From assembly GCF_024343675.1 (NCBI RefSeq), contig NZ_RJUD01000113.1, forward strand, positions 186,001-250,000: a DNA stretch of 64,000 nucleotides. The letters run 5' to 3'. Source of the stretch: Lacihabitans sp. CS3-21. Lineage in GTDB: Bacteria; Bacteroidota; Bacteroidia; Cytophagales; Spirosomataceae. Under the pieces are notes generated by a model. The model worked only from the letters and a program-made list of their open reading frames with translations, searched no databases and was not told the DNA's origin. Positions 17,826 through 26,432 of the stretch are shown here, piece by piece. Position 1 is the first letter of the stretch. Every line of letters starts with the position of its first letter. Both the position numbers and the translations under genes were made by a program.

Positions 17826-19130
17826 TTAAAGAAAGTCAAATTCACCAGTTTGATAATATGCTAGCAATTTTTTCTGCAAAACCCACCTGAATTTGGCCTG
17901 AATTTGATTGGAAATTGCCCTTTCGAGATTGGCCTGAGCTAATGAAAACTCAATTGGATTTATGGTCCCTGCTTCAATTCTAAGTTCAACAAGATTTAGA
18001 TTTTCTCTACTGATTTCAACTTGCTGACTGGCATTTTTATACCTTTCTCCAAAAGCGTTCAACATCAGTTTTACAGATTCCAAATCTTGCTGGAGCGTAT
18101 TTTCTCTCACTTTACGTGTGTTATCAAGCATTTTTTTCTGAATCTTTAGCTGCTGAGTTTTGGGAGAAGTTTGAAATTTCGAAAATATAGGAATGGCCAA
18201 ATTCAAAGAAAATGAACCGTTTCTGGTATCATTGACTTGTTGGAAAAAAGACCGCTCGGGATTTGAAGACGCATAAAAAGTGCTGTAATTGCCACTCAAG
18301 CTTAATTCAGGCAAATTTTCTGCCTGATTAGCTTTTATTCTTCTATCAAAACTTTGACCTTGTAAATCAAAACTTTTATACTCTGGCAAAAACTCTACAG
18401 GATTTACGGCTATTTCAATTATTGATTCCTGTCCAATTTCATAAGGAATTATAGATTCAAATTCAATAGCGTCATTTGGCTTAATATTCATCAATTGAAA
18501 AAGCGTGAGTCTCGCAATTTGAAGATTGTACTGGGCGTCAATCAAACCACCTTTATCAGATGCGGCTTGATTGCTGAATTGCAGAGCTTCTAGCTTTCCA
18601 GAAGTACCTGCGGCCATCATTTTTTGTTGCCTGGCAAGCTGAATTTCAGAGTTTTCCAACTGCTTTTTTGCAGCAACTGACAATTCCTTTGCAGCTAAAA
18701 CATCCAAATATGCTTTGAGTAAATTTACTGATAATTGATTTTTATCTGCTTCAACGTTCTGGGTTTCGGCCTCTTGAAGTAGCTTGGCACTCTCTATTAA
18801 ATTTCTTGTTTGAAAACCTTTGTAAATGGGAATACCCAACTGAATATTTCCATATGTAGAATTATAGAGTTGGTTGATATAATCGTTCGAAAACCTATCT
18901 ATAGAACGTCCGAAGTTCATTCCTTGGGCAAAAAACGCTTGAATTTGTGGTAGATTTCTAGCCTTGGCATCGGCCGTATTGGCATTGGATAGCTCAGCAT
19001 TTAAGTAGGCTCTTTGAAAAGTTGGATTGTTTTTTAAAGCCAAATCCACACACTTTTTCAAAGTGTATGTCTGCCCAAAAACATTGCTTGTAAACACAAG
19101 ACTTAAAATTATAAATAGCTTTTTCATCAT
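17826..19130 (-). CDS. TolC-family outer-membrane efflux channel
   Basis: 434 aa with signal peptide (about 1-19). Two related helical halves carry the usual internal duplication: an N-terminal LKKCVDLALKNNPTFQRA-like helix, and helices rich in Ala/Glu/Gln around 110-200 and 320-415, with beta-strand segments between them. Two Met codons (19130 and 19127) compete as start; the MKK form is the more common. The protein should form the trimeric outer-membrane duct of the efflux system. It lies between ATPase 2 and the response regulator on the same strand. Confidence 0.9.
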   Translation of the reverse strand: MMKKLFIILSLVFTSNVFGQTYTLKKCVDLALKNNPTFQRAYLNAELSNANTADAKARNLPQIQAFFAQGMNFGRSIDRFSNDYINQLYNSTYGNIQLGIPIYKGFQTRNLIESAKLLQEAETQNVEADKNQLSVNLLKAYLDVLAAKELSVAAKKQLENSEIQLARQQKMMAAGTSGKLEALQFSNQAASDKGGLIDAQYNLQIARLTLFQLMNIKPNDAIEFESIIPYEIGQESIIEIAVNPVEFLPEYKSFDLQGQSFDRRIKANQAENLPELSLSGNYSTFYASSNPERSFFQQVNDTRNGSFSLNLAIPIFSKFQTSPKTQQLKIQKKMLDNTRKVRENTLQQDLESVKLMLNAFGERYKNASQQVEISRENLNLVELRIEAGTINPIEFSLAQANLERAISNQIQAKFRWVLQKKLLAYYQTGEFDFL

Positions 19131-19230
19131 CGTTTTTGTCTATTAGAATACTAATTATCAAGCATCCAATGTTTTAAATTTTGAGTGGTTAGAAATTATC
19201 CTTTGTTTCGTAGATTGAGATTGATGGAAA

Positions 19231-19349
19231 CGGTCACTGAGCACAATGAAATTCAAATGATAATTTGAACAAAATTGCGACCGCAGGTAGGCGGTCACTG
19301 AGCACAATGAAATTCAAATGATAATTTGAATAAAATTGCGACTGCAGGT
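19231..19349. repeat. Two tandem copies of a 61-bp unit with internal dyad
   Basis: Copy 1 is 19231-19291 and copy 2 is 19292-19349 (last 3 bp missing). They differ by two C-to-T changes. Each unit starts CGGTCACTGAGC and nearly ends GCGACCG, and contains TTCAAAT...ATTTGAA in the middle, so it can fold into a long imperfect hairpin. It fills most of the gap between ATPase 2 (stop at 19364) and TolC (start at 19130). There is no spacer between copies, so it is not a CRISPR. Confidence 0.85.
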
Positions 19350-19363
19350 CTGAAGTGCCGTTT

Positions 19364-20026
19364 TTACACCAACCATCCGTCTTTCAAATTCACTACTCTA
19401 TTACCATATTCCGCATTGGTTTTAGAGTGCGTAACTTGGACCACAGTAACCCCATCTTTTTGATTCAATTCTTTGAAAACCTGCATGATATAATCTGCTT
19501 GGTCAGAGTGTAAGTTTCCTGTTGGTTCGTCCGCAAAAATGATTTTTGGCGAAGTCACCAAGGCCCGTGCTATACCTACCAATTGTTGTTGTCCACCCGA
19601 AAGCTGGCTCGGGAACAAGTCTTTTTTTGCCACAATTTGGAATCTATCCAATATGTCCGCTACCCTACTTTTCCGTTCTGCAGAAGAAACATTTTGATAC
19701 AAAAGAGGCGTTTCTATGTTTTCATAAACCGTTAGTTCGTCTATCAAATGATAAGCTTGAAAAACAAATCCAATTGTATTTCTATGTATTTCGGTCTTCT
19801 TTTTTTCTGAAAGTGAAGTGACGTTTTCATCCAAAAGCTTATATGTACCTTCTGAAGCTTCCTCCAATAGCCCAAGAATGTGTAATAAAGTAGATTTTCC
19901 AGAACCCGATGGTCCCATAATAGACACAAATTCTCCTTGTTCTATTTTCAAACTTATGTTTTTTAAAATATAAACCTTCCCAAAACCTTGTTTGAAATAT
20001 TTTCCTATGCCCTGAAGCTCAATCAT
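19364..20026 (-). CDS. ABC transporter ATP-binding protein, MacB/LolD type (ATPase 2)
   Basis: 220 aa. Walker [10 protein letters not shown] (38-46), Q-loop Gln90, signature LSGGQQQ (142-148), Walker B IIFADE (162-167) and switch His200 are present. Two normally conserved positions differ: the residue after LSGGQQQ is Leu (LVGIARA, usually RVAIARA), and the D-loop reads NLHS, not NLDS. Catalytic Glu167 is kept, so activity is likely but perhaps altered. It heads the ATPase 2 - TolC - regulator - kinase set. Whether it serves the same permeases as ATPase 1 is not visible. Confidence 0.9.
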   Translation of the reverse strand: MIELQGIGKYFKQGFGKVYILKNISLKIEQGEFVSIMGPSGSGKSTLLHILGLLEEASEGTYKLLDENVTSLSEKKKTEIHRNTIGFVFQAYHLIDELTVYENIETPLLYQNVSSAERKSRVADILDRFQIVAKKDLFPSQLSGGQQQLVGIARALVTSPKIIFADEPTGNLHSDQADYIMQVFKELNQKDGVTVVQVTHSKTNAEYGNRVVNLKDGWLV

Positions 20027-20066
20027 TCTTCTAAATGCTTATTTAAGCCATAAAGATTCGAATTTT

Positions 20067-20080
20067 GTGCCAAAAATACA
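20067..20080 (-). promoter_or_regulatory. Promoter element TGTATTTTTGGCAC upstream of ATPase 2
   Basis: Identical 14-mer to 15019-15032, about 40 bp upstream of the ATPase 2 start. The -24-like TTGGCAC is perfect and the expected -12 GC is again GA. It can also be read as a TAnnTTTG -7 box. Confidence 0.5.
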
Positions 20081-20126
20081 AGTACCTCATATTCTGATAC
20101 TTAAAAAATAATAGTATGGTTATTTC

Positions 20127-20140
20127 GTCCGAAAATGGAC
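20127..20140. promoter_or_regulatory. Dyad GTCC-N6-GGAC (putative activator site)
   Basis: GTCCGAAAATGGAC, 53 bp upstream of the 20067-20080 element. A further GGTGGACA half-site lies at 20154-20162. The rest of the ~390-bp gap up to 20417 is AT-rich and shows no gene or clear structure. Confidence 0.55.
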
Positions 20141-20417
20141 AAAAAAAGTACGGTGGTGGACAATGCAATTCACTAAAAAGTTGACCTAAATAGTGTTATT
20201 TATTATTAAGATGGATGTGATAACTTTAATTAAATGACTTAAAGTTGAATGAAATTTATAGCAATGAGGAAGAAAATAAAAACCGAATAAATAAGATTAA
20301 ATAGATTTTTTCAATCTTAAAAAAATATAGATTATCAATTCTTCAGAAATACATATTGAAAAAAATCCATAAAAGAGACTGGAATGATTACACTTATTTA
20401 AAATAAAAACGTTGCTT

Positions 20418-20624
20418 TCATACAAAGCCTTTGATACTTAAAGTACCATTTTCTCTCTGAAAAATAGGCATTAGGGTTTGATTACCCCGCGTTATAGTAC
20501 CGAAATAATAATGACTATATGATTTAATTTTCATCGGTAACAAATCAGGAAACTGGGTCTTTAATAGTGCTGGTATTTCACCATTTGACTTCACAACGTG
20601 CTTCGGTACAATTATTCTGGCCAT
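20418..20624 (-). CDS. Small protein of unknown family, tandem copy A
   Basis: 68 aa, no signal peptide, no membrane segment. It aligns end to end with the next gene (20688-20900): both start MARIIVPKH, share an SN-EI-LL-FPDL block (residues 13-28), then SYSH and GT motifs, QTL-P-F-R, and end with GTLSIKGF. Conservation between two diverged copies argues for a real gene. The beta-alpha-beta flavour and length weakly recall ubiquitin-like ThiS/MoaD proteins, but the C-terminal Gly-Gly is missing, so I make no assignment. Both copies are on the minus strand, upstream of and divergent from metG. Confidence 0.7.
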   Translation of the reverse strand: MARIIVPKHVVKSNGEIPALLKTQFPDLLPMKIKSYSHYYFGTITRGNQTLMPIFQRENGTLSIKGFV

Positions 20625-20687
20625 GATTATGATATTTTTTTTATAATTATCCTAAATATTAAAGTATCTGACTAACATAGAATTAGC

Positions 20688-20900
20688 TCAATAACTAGCG
20701 AATCCCTTAATGCTTAATGTTCCCCCAATGCGTCTAAAAACAGGCGTCAAAGTTTGATCATCATCCTTGTGCGTTCCGCAAAAATTATGACTATACGAAC
20801 ATGATCTTTCATAGGATAAATCCGGAAAATGATTTCTTAATAAAGAGATAATCTCAAGATTTGAGTTTACTAAATGCTTCGGAACAATGATTCTGGCCAT
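20688..20900 (-). CDS. Small protein of unknown family, tandem copy B
   Basis: 70 aa, paralog of 20418-20624 (63-bp gap). Shared pattern: MARIIVPKH, then S-N-EI-LL--FPDL, SYSH, QTL-P-F-R and GTLSIKGF. This copy has two Cys residues (CSYSHNFCG) that the other lacks (KSYSHYYFG). The two start regions also share a short CCATGAT-TATTTTTT-like upstream stretch (plus strand), consistent with a recent tandem duplication that included the promoter. Function unknown. Confidence 0.7.
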   Translation of the reverse strand: MARIIVPKHLVNSNLEIISLLRNHFPDLSYERSCSYSHNFCGTHKDDDQTLTPVFRRIGGTLSIKGFASY

Positions 20901-21100
20901 GATATTTTTTGTTTATAATATTTGAAAAGCTTGAAATTGAACGACTTACGCCTTCTTTTATAAATCAAATGTATAGGTATTTTTTTATGCTAAAAAATTT
21001 TGCTTTAAATTGCTAATATTTTAAGCATTTGATTTTTGTAATTCTAGCGATTGCTTTACAGCTTGGTCAGTTTGGTGAAACATTTCTCAGAAAATTATGC

Positions 21101-21108
21101 TAAATTTG
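21101..21108 (+). promoter_or_regulatory. Candidate -7 box TAAATTTG for metG
   Basis: TAAATTTG fits the Bacteroidota -7 consensus TAnnTTTG. It lies 24 bp before the ATG at 21133 and downstream of the in-frame ATG at 21097, so it supports 21133 as the true start. A TTTG at 21071-21074 is too far away for a normal -33 partner. Confidence 0.45.
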
Positions 21109-21132
21109 CACCTCAATTTTCTCCGAGATACG

Positions 21133-23199
21133 ATGAACAACAATCCGAAAAGATATACTGTTACTGCTGCTTTGATTTATGCCAATGGCCCAATACACAT
21201 TGGACACTTGGCTGGCTGCTACCTGCCTGCTGATATTTATGTGCGTTATTTGAGACTGAAAGGCAAAGATGTAGCCTTTATCAGTGGCACAGATGAACAT
21301 GGGGTGCCGATTACTATAAAAGCAAAAAAAGAAGGGACGACACCGCAGGGTGTGGTTGACAAATATTACGGAATAATCAAAGATTCATTTGAGCAATTCG
21401 GGATTTCGTTTGACATCTATTCTCGTACTTCAAATCCCGTTCACCACGAAACTTCAAAGGAGTTTTTTACGACACTGAACAACAAAGGGTATTTTGACGA
21501 AGTGATAACAGAGCAATATTTTGACGAAACGGCACAGCAATTTTTGGCCGACCGTTACATTGTGGGTGAGTGTCCAGTTTGTCACAACGAAGGGGCCTAT
21601 GGCGACCAATGTGAAAAATGCGGTTCGTCACTTTCTCCTACCGAGTTGATTAATCCCAAATCGACAATATCGGGTGCTAAACCTGTTATGAAAGCCACCA
21701 AAAACTGGTATTTGCCTTTAGACAGAATGCAGCCCGAAATAGAAAAATATGTGAATAGCCACCCCGAATGGAAGCCCAATGTGTTTGGCCAATGTCAGTC
21801 GTGGTTGAAACAAGGTTTGCAGCCACGTGCAATGACCCGCGACTTGGACTGGGGGGTAAAAGTGCCGTTGGAAGATGCGGAAGGCAAAGTACTATATGTG
21901 TGGTTTGATGCTCCAATAGGCTATATTTCGATGACCAAAGAATGGGCAGCTGCCACAGGAAAAAACTGGGAAGATTATTGGAAATCAGAAGACACGAAGC
22001 TTGTTCACTTCATCGGAAAAGACAATATCGTGTTTCACTGTATCATATTCCCGGCCATGTTGATGGCCGAAGGAAGCTTTATTTTGGCAGATAATGTGCC
22101 TGCCAATGAGTTTATGAATCTCGAAAACGATAAGATTTCGACTTCAAGAAACTGGGCAGTTTGGTTGCATGAATATTTGGAAGAATTTCCAGGCAAACAA
22201 GACGTGTTACGATATGCTTTGGCGGCAAACGCACCTGAAAGTAAAGACAACGACTTTACTTGGAAGGATTTCCAGACCAAAAACAACTCAGAGTTGGTAG
22301 GCATATTCGGCAATTTTGTAAACCGAACCGTGGTGCTAACACAGAAGTTTTATGATGGAAAAGTGCCTGCAAGAGGTGAACTTCAAGAAGTTGACAAACA
22401 AGCCCTTGAAGCCTTGAAACAACTGCCGTGTGATGTATCTGATGCCATGAAAAATTACAAATTTCGGGATGCATTGGCCAGTATGATGGAAATTGCCCGA
22501 TTAGGAAATAAATATTTGGCCGAAACCGAACCTTGGAAAGCCATAAAAGAAGATCCTGAGCGTGTAAAAACCATTATGAACATAGCGATGCAAATTACAG
22601 CCACATTAGCAATTGTAGCTGAACCGTTTTTGCCGTTTACTTCTCAAAAATTATATGACCAATTGAAACTTTCAGGCTGGAACCTAAATGGCCCTAAACA
22701 CGAATGGATAGATGCTGGAAATGCAGATTTGGTACCTGTTGGACTAGAAATAGGTTCTGGAGCATTGCTTTTTGAGAAAATAGAGGACGAAACCATAGAC
22801 AAACAAGTACAAAAACTACTCGACGCCAAACGAATGAACGAACTGGAAGGAAAGACCGTAGCCCCGCTGAAAGAGAACATTCAATTTGATGATTTTGCAA
22901 AATTGGACATCAGAATTGGAACCATACTAGAAGCCGAAGCAGTGAAAAAAAGCAAGAAATTATTGAAATTCTTGATTGATGACGGCCTAGAAAAACGCAC
23001 AATTTTGAGTGGTATTGCCGAACATTTCTCTCCCGAAGAAATGGTAGGCCGCCAAGTAACTTTCATAGCCAACCTAGCCCCAAGAATGATGATGGGCATA
23101 GAGTCGCAGGGTATGATTTTGATGGCCGAAGACAAAGATGGATCTTTGGCACTTTTACAGCCCCACAAGGAGGTTTGGAATGGTGCTGGGGTGAGTTGA
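21133..23199 (+). CDS. metG: Methionine--tRNA ligase
   Basis: 689 aa from the ATG at 21133. An upstream in-frame ATG (21097) would add 12 residues that precede the conserved core and lie across the -7 box. HIGH motif HIGH at 22-25, zinc knuckle C147-x2-C150...C160-x2-C163, and KMSKS loop as KISTS (334-338), a usual variant in this enzyme. The C-terminal ~105 residues (from [17 protein letters not shown]) form the EMAPII/Trbp111-like tRNA-binding domain found in long MetG forms. It charges tRNA-Met and is essential for initiation and elongation. Single gene with a terminator downstream. Confidence 0.98.
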   Translation: MNNNPKRYTVTAALIYANGPIHIGHLAGCYLPADIYVRYLRLKGKDVAFISGTDEHGVPITIKAKKEGTTPQGVVDKYYGIIKDSFEQFGISFDIYSRTSNPVHHETSKEFFTTLNNKGYFDEVITEQYFDETAQQFLADRYIVGECPVCHNEGAYGDQCEKCGSSLSPTELINPKSTISGAKPVMKATKNWYLPLDRMQPEIEKYVNSHPEWKPNVFGQCQSWLKQGLQPRAMTRDLDWGVKVPLEDAEGKVLYVWFDAPIGYISMTKEWAAATGKNWEDYWKSEDTKLVHFIGKDNIVFHCIIFPAMLMAEGSFILADNVPANEFMNLENDKISTSRNWAVWLHEYLEEFPGKQDVLRYALAANAPESKDNDFTWKDFQTKNNSELVGIFGNFVNRTVVLTQKFYDGKVPARGELQEVDKQALEALKQLPCDVSDAMKNYKFRDALASMMEIARLGNKYLAETEPWKAIKEDPERVKTIMNIAMQITATLAIVAEPFLPFTSQKLYDQLKLSGWNLNGPKHEWIDAGNADLVPVGLEIGSGALLFEKIEDETIDKQVQKLLDAKRMNELEGKTVAPLKENIQFDDFAKLDIRIGTILEAEAVKKSKKLLKFLIDDGLEKRTILSGIAEHFSPEEMVGRQVTFIANLAPRMMMGIESQGMILMAEDKDGSLALLQPHKEVWNGAGVS

Positions 23200-23240
23200 G
23201 GTTAACTAAATATTAAATACAAACTATTTCAATATTTTAT

Positions 23241-23275
23241 AAAAAAAGCCGAATCCATAAAGAATTCGGCTTTTA
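23241..23275. terminator. Bidirectional intrinsic terminator
   Basis: Stem GCCGAAT (23248-23254) / ATTCGGC (23264-23270) with 9-nt loop, flanked by an A-run on the left and a T-run on the right, so it can stop both metG and the convergent gene ending at 23297. Confidence 0.85.
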
Positions 23276-23296
23276 TATTAAATAAAGTATAGAGAA

Positions 23297-23932
23297 TTAC
23301 TTTATCTGCGAAAGAAAATAATTCGAAGCTTCTTTTCCCCAATTTGGAGCATAAACAGTTGCCGATTTGAAAGTGCTGAATTTGGCTAAAGCTTTCTCAA
23401 AATATGGTTTTGCTTTTGCCTGACCTCCACCAAATCCTTCGGGGGTGTAAAAAACATTGGTTCCCATCACATAAGGCACTCTCGGATTTTCTGGATTGAT
23501 TTCTTCTGCTCTTTTGAGGGCAGTCTGGAAATCTGCACCGTATTTCTGCCATCTACTCATCGGATCTACCGAAAGTTTAGCCATGGCGTATTGGGCTTTT
23601 AAAACTTCAATTTCATCATTGTTTGGTGATAACATTTCGGCTTTTTCTATAAAAACCGCTGCCTTTTCCAAAAGTAAATCTTTTTCGCCAGCTTCTTTCA
23701 GCTTAAAAGTTTCGTTGATAAGGCAATATGCCGACCAATATTGTGGTGTCCACTCTTTGGCCTCCGCACCGGCTATTCGCTCCATTTTGTTGGCCATGGG
23801 CATATATGAACCTTCATAATTGGCCTGAATGGCGGCCGCTTGTTCAGTCATGATAGCTTCAAATTTCTCTTTTTGTGCAAAAACTGCTACCGAAGTAATT
23901 GCTAATGTGATACTTAATACTAACTTTTTCAT
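23297..23932 (-). CDS. Secreted TPR-like protein, partner of the TonB receptor
   Basis: 211 aa from MKKLVLSIT (23932); an ATG 12 bp upstream is in frame but adds only MQII before a normal signal peptide. Signal peptide about 1-19 (cleavage near VFAQ). The mature protein is all-helical with TPR-like pairs (LLLEKAAVFIEKAEMLSPNNDEI, ALKRAEEINPENPRVPYVMG), and ends with a GFGGGQAKAKPYFEKALAKF repeat. It lies 59 bp downstream of the TonB-dependent receptor and was probably transcribed with it. Such TPR partners are common next to Bacteroidota receptors; the exact role is unknown. Confidence 0.75.
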   Translation of the reverse strand: MKKLVLSITLAITSVAVFAQKEKFEAIMTEQAAAIQANYEGSYMPMANKMERIAGAEAKEWTPQYWSAYCLINETFKLKEAGEKDLLLEKAAVFIEKAEMLSPNNDEIEVLKAQYAMAKLSVDPMSRWQKYGADFQTALKRAEEINPENPRVPYVMGTNVFYTPEGFGGGQAKAKPYFEKALAKFSTFKSATVYAPNWGKEASNYFLSQIK

Positions 23933-23991
23933 AATAATTTGCATTGTTTAATATACTGTTTTGTTTTATTTATTGCTCTGTTTAATATCTT

Positions 23992-26163
23992 CTAAAAATT
24001 CAAATCTGCTTCTTTTGATCTTCCATTGAGTTTGCCAAATGTCCAACTTACTCCAAAGAAAATCATACGTTTCATGGGTGGATTTACCTCGTATCGCTTG
24101 CTTCCGTCAACCGAATATCTGTAGCCAAACACGTTGTTCCTACCCAAAACATTATCAACAATGGCATAGAATACCAAGAAACTATTGGCTGTTTGTTTTA
24201 TTTTGCTGGCCATAAAACTCACGTTCTGATACGGTTTGGTCATTTCCACTTTCCCAAAATCTTCATTTATACCATACACTGGTCGGCCCGAAGCTTGTGA
24301 AAAAGTGAGACCTACATTGGTGGCTATTTTAGTAAAAAACTGCTTGTAAACTATACTCATATTATGTTTTGAAGCGAAATATGGCATGACTGACTTTGGG
24401 TAATTTCTGAAATATCTCTCGGTGTCAAGAAAAGAGTAGGTCACCCACACATCTCCATTTTTTAGACTTTTTTGATCTCTAAAAAACATGTCAAATCCTT
24501 GAGCGAAGCCATTGCCGCTGTTGTCTGTTTGTCCAGTTGGAAATCTATATGGATTTGGATCAAAAGCTTGGCCCTTTTCCACTACCAAATTGTCATATTT
24601 TTTATAGAAAACCTCTGTTCTGAATGTCCTGCCCAACTTCATAATCTGATAGTTGGCTATAATATGATCCGACGACTCAAAACCAAGATTTTTGTTGAGA
24701 TACAAATACTCTTTGTCAGGGTTTTGATAAAATCTACCGCCCGCCAATGACACTTGCGAGTACTTTCCAGTTTTATACGCCATGGATATTCTAGGCACTG
24801 CATTGTATTTACCGATAGCCGAGGAATATTCAGCTCTGGCACCTAGTCTAATGGCTAATTGTGGCGATGCAAACATTTCTGATTCAGCAAAAATAGCAGA
24901 GTAGTGATCTTTCAAAGTAGCAAGGTTCTGTTCAAATTGATTTGAAACATTTATCCAATGCGTCTCCGCTCCAAAATTGAAAGTTGAACTGCGATTGTTT
25001 CCGTAAAGTCGGCTCATAACCGCTCTCAATTGCGTTCTTTCATCCTCTCTATCCGCTTTCATGTTACCGATTTTTAGATTATCCATATTTTTGCTGTAAG
25101 AAACGCCCGAGTTCAACACCCAAAGTCCGTCTTTATAAGATTGGCGATAAGAAGCATTGGTGAATGCATTCTTATTGGTATTGGCAAATAGATATTTGGT
25201 GTTTTCTACATCATAATTTGGCAAGTTTATAGCCGAACGGTTATCTGCAAATGTCCCGTAAATTTTTAAAGAGCTGTTGTTCTTAAAGTTTTCGTTTACA
25301 CTTACCGAGGCTCCCACACCTTCTGGCACTTTTTCAAAATCATAGTTATTTTTCACCAATTTTATCAATGGTGTGATATTGCTGTAATATAAAGTTCCTG
25401 TCAACCAACCTTTGTGCGTATGCGTAACCGCCGCACTGGCCAGATTCAAACTTGCAGTTGTGGAGGTATTTTCACCCAGTTTATCTTGGGTATTGAGCAA
25501 CAAAACCGATGATAAAGCTTGTCCGTACAATGCTGAATATCCACCAGTGCTAAAAGCTGTACCCTTAAACATAAACGGATCAAACCTTCCTCGCTGAGGT
25601 ACATCTGGCGTGCTGCTAAAAAACGGATTCTGAACAATCATGCCGTCTATTACCGTTTTGGTTTCGTTGGCCGAGCCACCTCTCACAAACAAACCTTCTC
25701 GCTCCCCTACTCTGTTTGAACCTGGCAAAAGCTGCATTACAGACACGATATCAGCGTTTCCACCAGCTGTAGTGACGATATCTAGCGGCTTCAGCATCAC
25801 CATTTTCTTTTCATCAGAGGCTTCAAACATACCCGCTGTAACTACCACCGCATTGAGCGAATTTATGGTCTCTTCCAATTTGATTTCAACCTCCACTTTT
25901 TGTCCATTAAGTTGAATTTCCTTTTGTGCGTTTAGAAAACCAACCATGGTTACCAGTAATTTCTTTGTGCCTTTTTCGTCAGTAGAAAAACTAAACTTGC
26001 CGTTTTCGTCCGCCGATGCACCGTCATAAGTTCCTTCAAGTGCAATATTAGCAAATGGAAGAATCTGACCTTTTTTGTCGGTTATTTTGCCCGAAACGAC
26101 GGTTTGGGCTTGAGTAGAGAAGATAGTGAGAATTGTAATTAAAAATGTAAATAGCTTTTTCAT
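23992..26163 (-). CDS. TonB-dependent outer-membrane receptor
   Basis: 723 aa. Signal peptide 1-19. CarboxypepD_reg-like beta-sandwich (about 21-105: VVSGKITDKKGQILPFANIAL, DENGKFSFST). Plug domain (about 110-225) contains DIVSVMQLLPGSNRV, LFVRGGSANETKTVIDGM and SALYGQALSSVLLLNT. A beta-barrel follows to the C-terminal Phe (DLNF). It is shorter than SusC (~1000 aa) and there is no SusD-like gene, so it is more like a siderophore, peptide or small-ligand receptor; the ligand is unknown. Divergent from the esterase at 26433. Confidence 0.9.
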   Translation of the reverse strand: MKKLFTFLITILTIFSTQAQTVVSGKITDKKGQILPFANIALEGTYDGASADENGKFSFSTDEKGTKKLLVTMVGFLNAQKEIQLNGQKVEVEIKLEETINSLNAVVVTAGMFEASDEKKMVMLKPLDIVTTAGGNADIVSVMQLLPGSNRVGEREGLFVRGGSANETKTVIDGMIVQNPFFSSTPDVPQRGRFDPFMFKGTAFSTGGYSALYGQALSSVLLLNTQDKLGENTSTTASLNLASAAVTHTHKGWLTGTLYYSNITPLIKLVKNNYDFEKVPEGVGASVSVNENFKNNSSLKIYGTFADNRSAINLPNYDVENTKYLFANTNKNAFTNASYRQSYKDGLWVLNSGVSYSKNMDNLKIGNMKADREDERTQLRAVMSRLYGNNRSSTFNFGAETHWINVSNQFEQNLATLKDHYSAIFAESEMFASPQLAIRLGARAEYSSAIGKYNAVPRISMAYKTGKYSQVSLAGGRFYQNPDKEYLYLNKNLGFESSDHIIANYQIMKLGRTFRTEVFYKKYDNLVVEKGQAFDPNPYRFPTGQTDNSGNGFAQGFDMFFRDQKSLKNGDVWVTYSFLDTERYFRNYPKSVMPYFASKHNMSIVYKQFFTKIATNVGLTFSQASGRPVYGINEDFGKVEMTKPYQNVSFMASKIKQTANSFLVFYAIVDNVLGRNNVFGYRYSVDGSKRYEVNPPMKRMIFFGVSWTFGKLNGRSKEADLNF

Positions 26164-26354
26164 AATTGTTTTTTGCGTTTCGATGAGTCAAAATTGATGG
26201 ATTATGCAAAAAATAAAAATGAGTATTCGATGAATGATATGAAAATTACCGATGAGTGGATTTTTCGTACCGATTAAATTAAATTCATAACAAAAAAATA
26301 TCCAAATGAAAGCTTTAAGACATCAAATTGGATATCTCAAATAAAAAGGGAAAA

Positions 26355-26372
26355 TTAATTCGTACGAATTAA
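26355..26372. promoter_or_regulatory. Perfect 18-bp palindrome TTAATTCGTACGAATTAA (operator candidate)
   Basis: Perfect dyad in the 269-bp gap between the divergent TonB receptor and esterase genes. It ends 15 bp before the TATTTTTG box of the esterase, about where a -33 element would be. A related imperfect copy (TTCGTACCGATTAAATT, 26264-26280) lies ~90 bp away on the receptor side. Probably bound by a dimeric regulator; none is encoded next door. Confidence 0.55.
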
Positions 26373-26387
26373 ATTACTACCCAAAAA

Positions 26388-26395
26388 TATTTTTG
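26388..26395 (+). promoter_or_regulatory. Candidate -7 box TATTTTTG for the esterase gene
   Basis: Exact match to TAnnTTTG, 37 bp before the start codon at 26433. No clear TTTG -33 partner; the palindrome occupies that position. Confidence 0.4.
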
Positions 26396-26432
26396 CACTA
26401 AATTGCCATTCAATAATCAACCTTAATATATT

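Noticed and set aside
19231-19349. CRISPR-like direct repeat
   Set aside because: Only two copies, directly adjacent with no spacers, and no cas genes nearby.
20418-20900. ThiS/MoaD-type sulfur carriers
   Set aside because: Length and beta-strand feel are similar, but the essential C-terminal Gly-Gly is absent in both copies.
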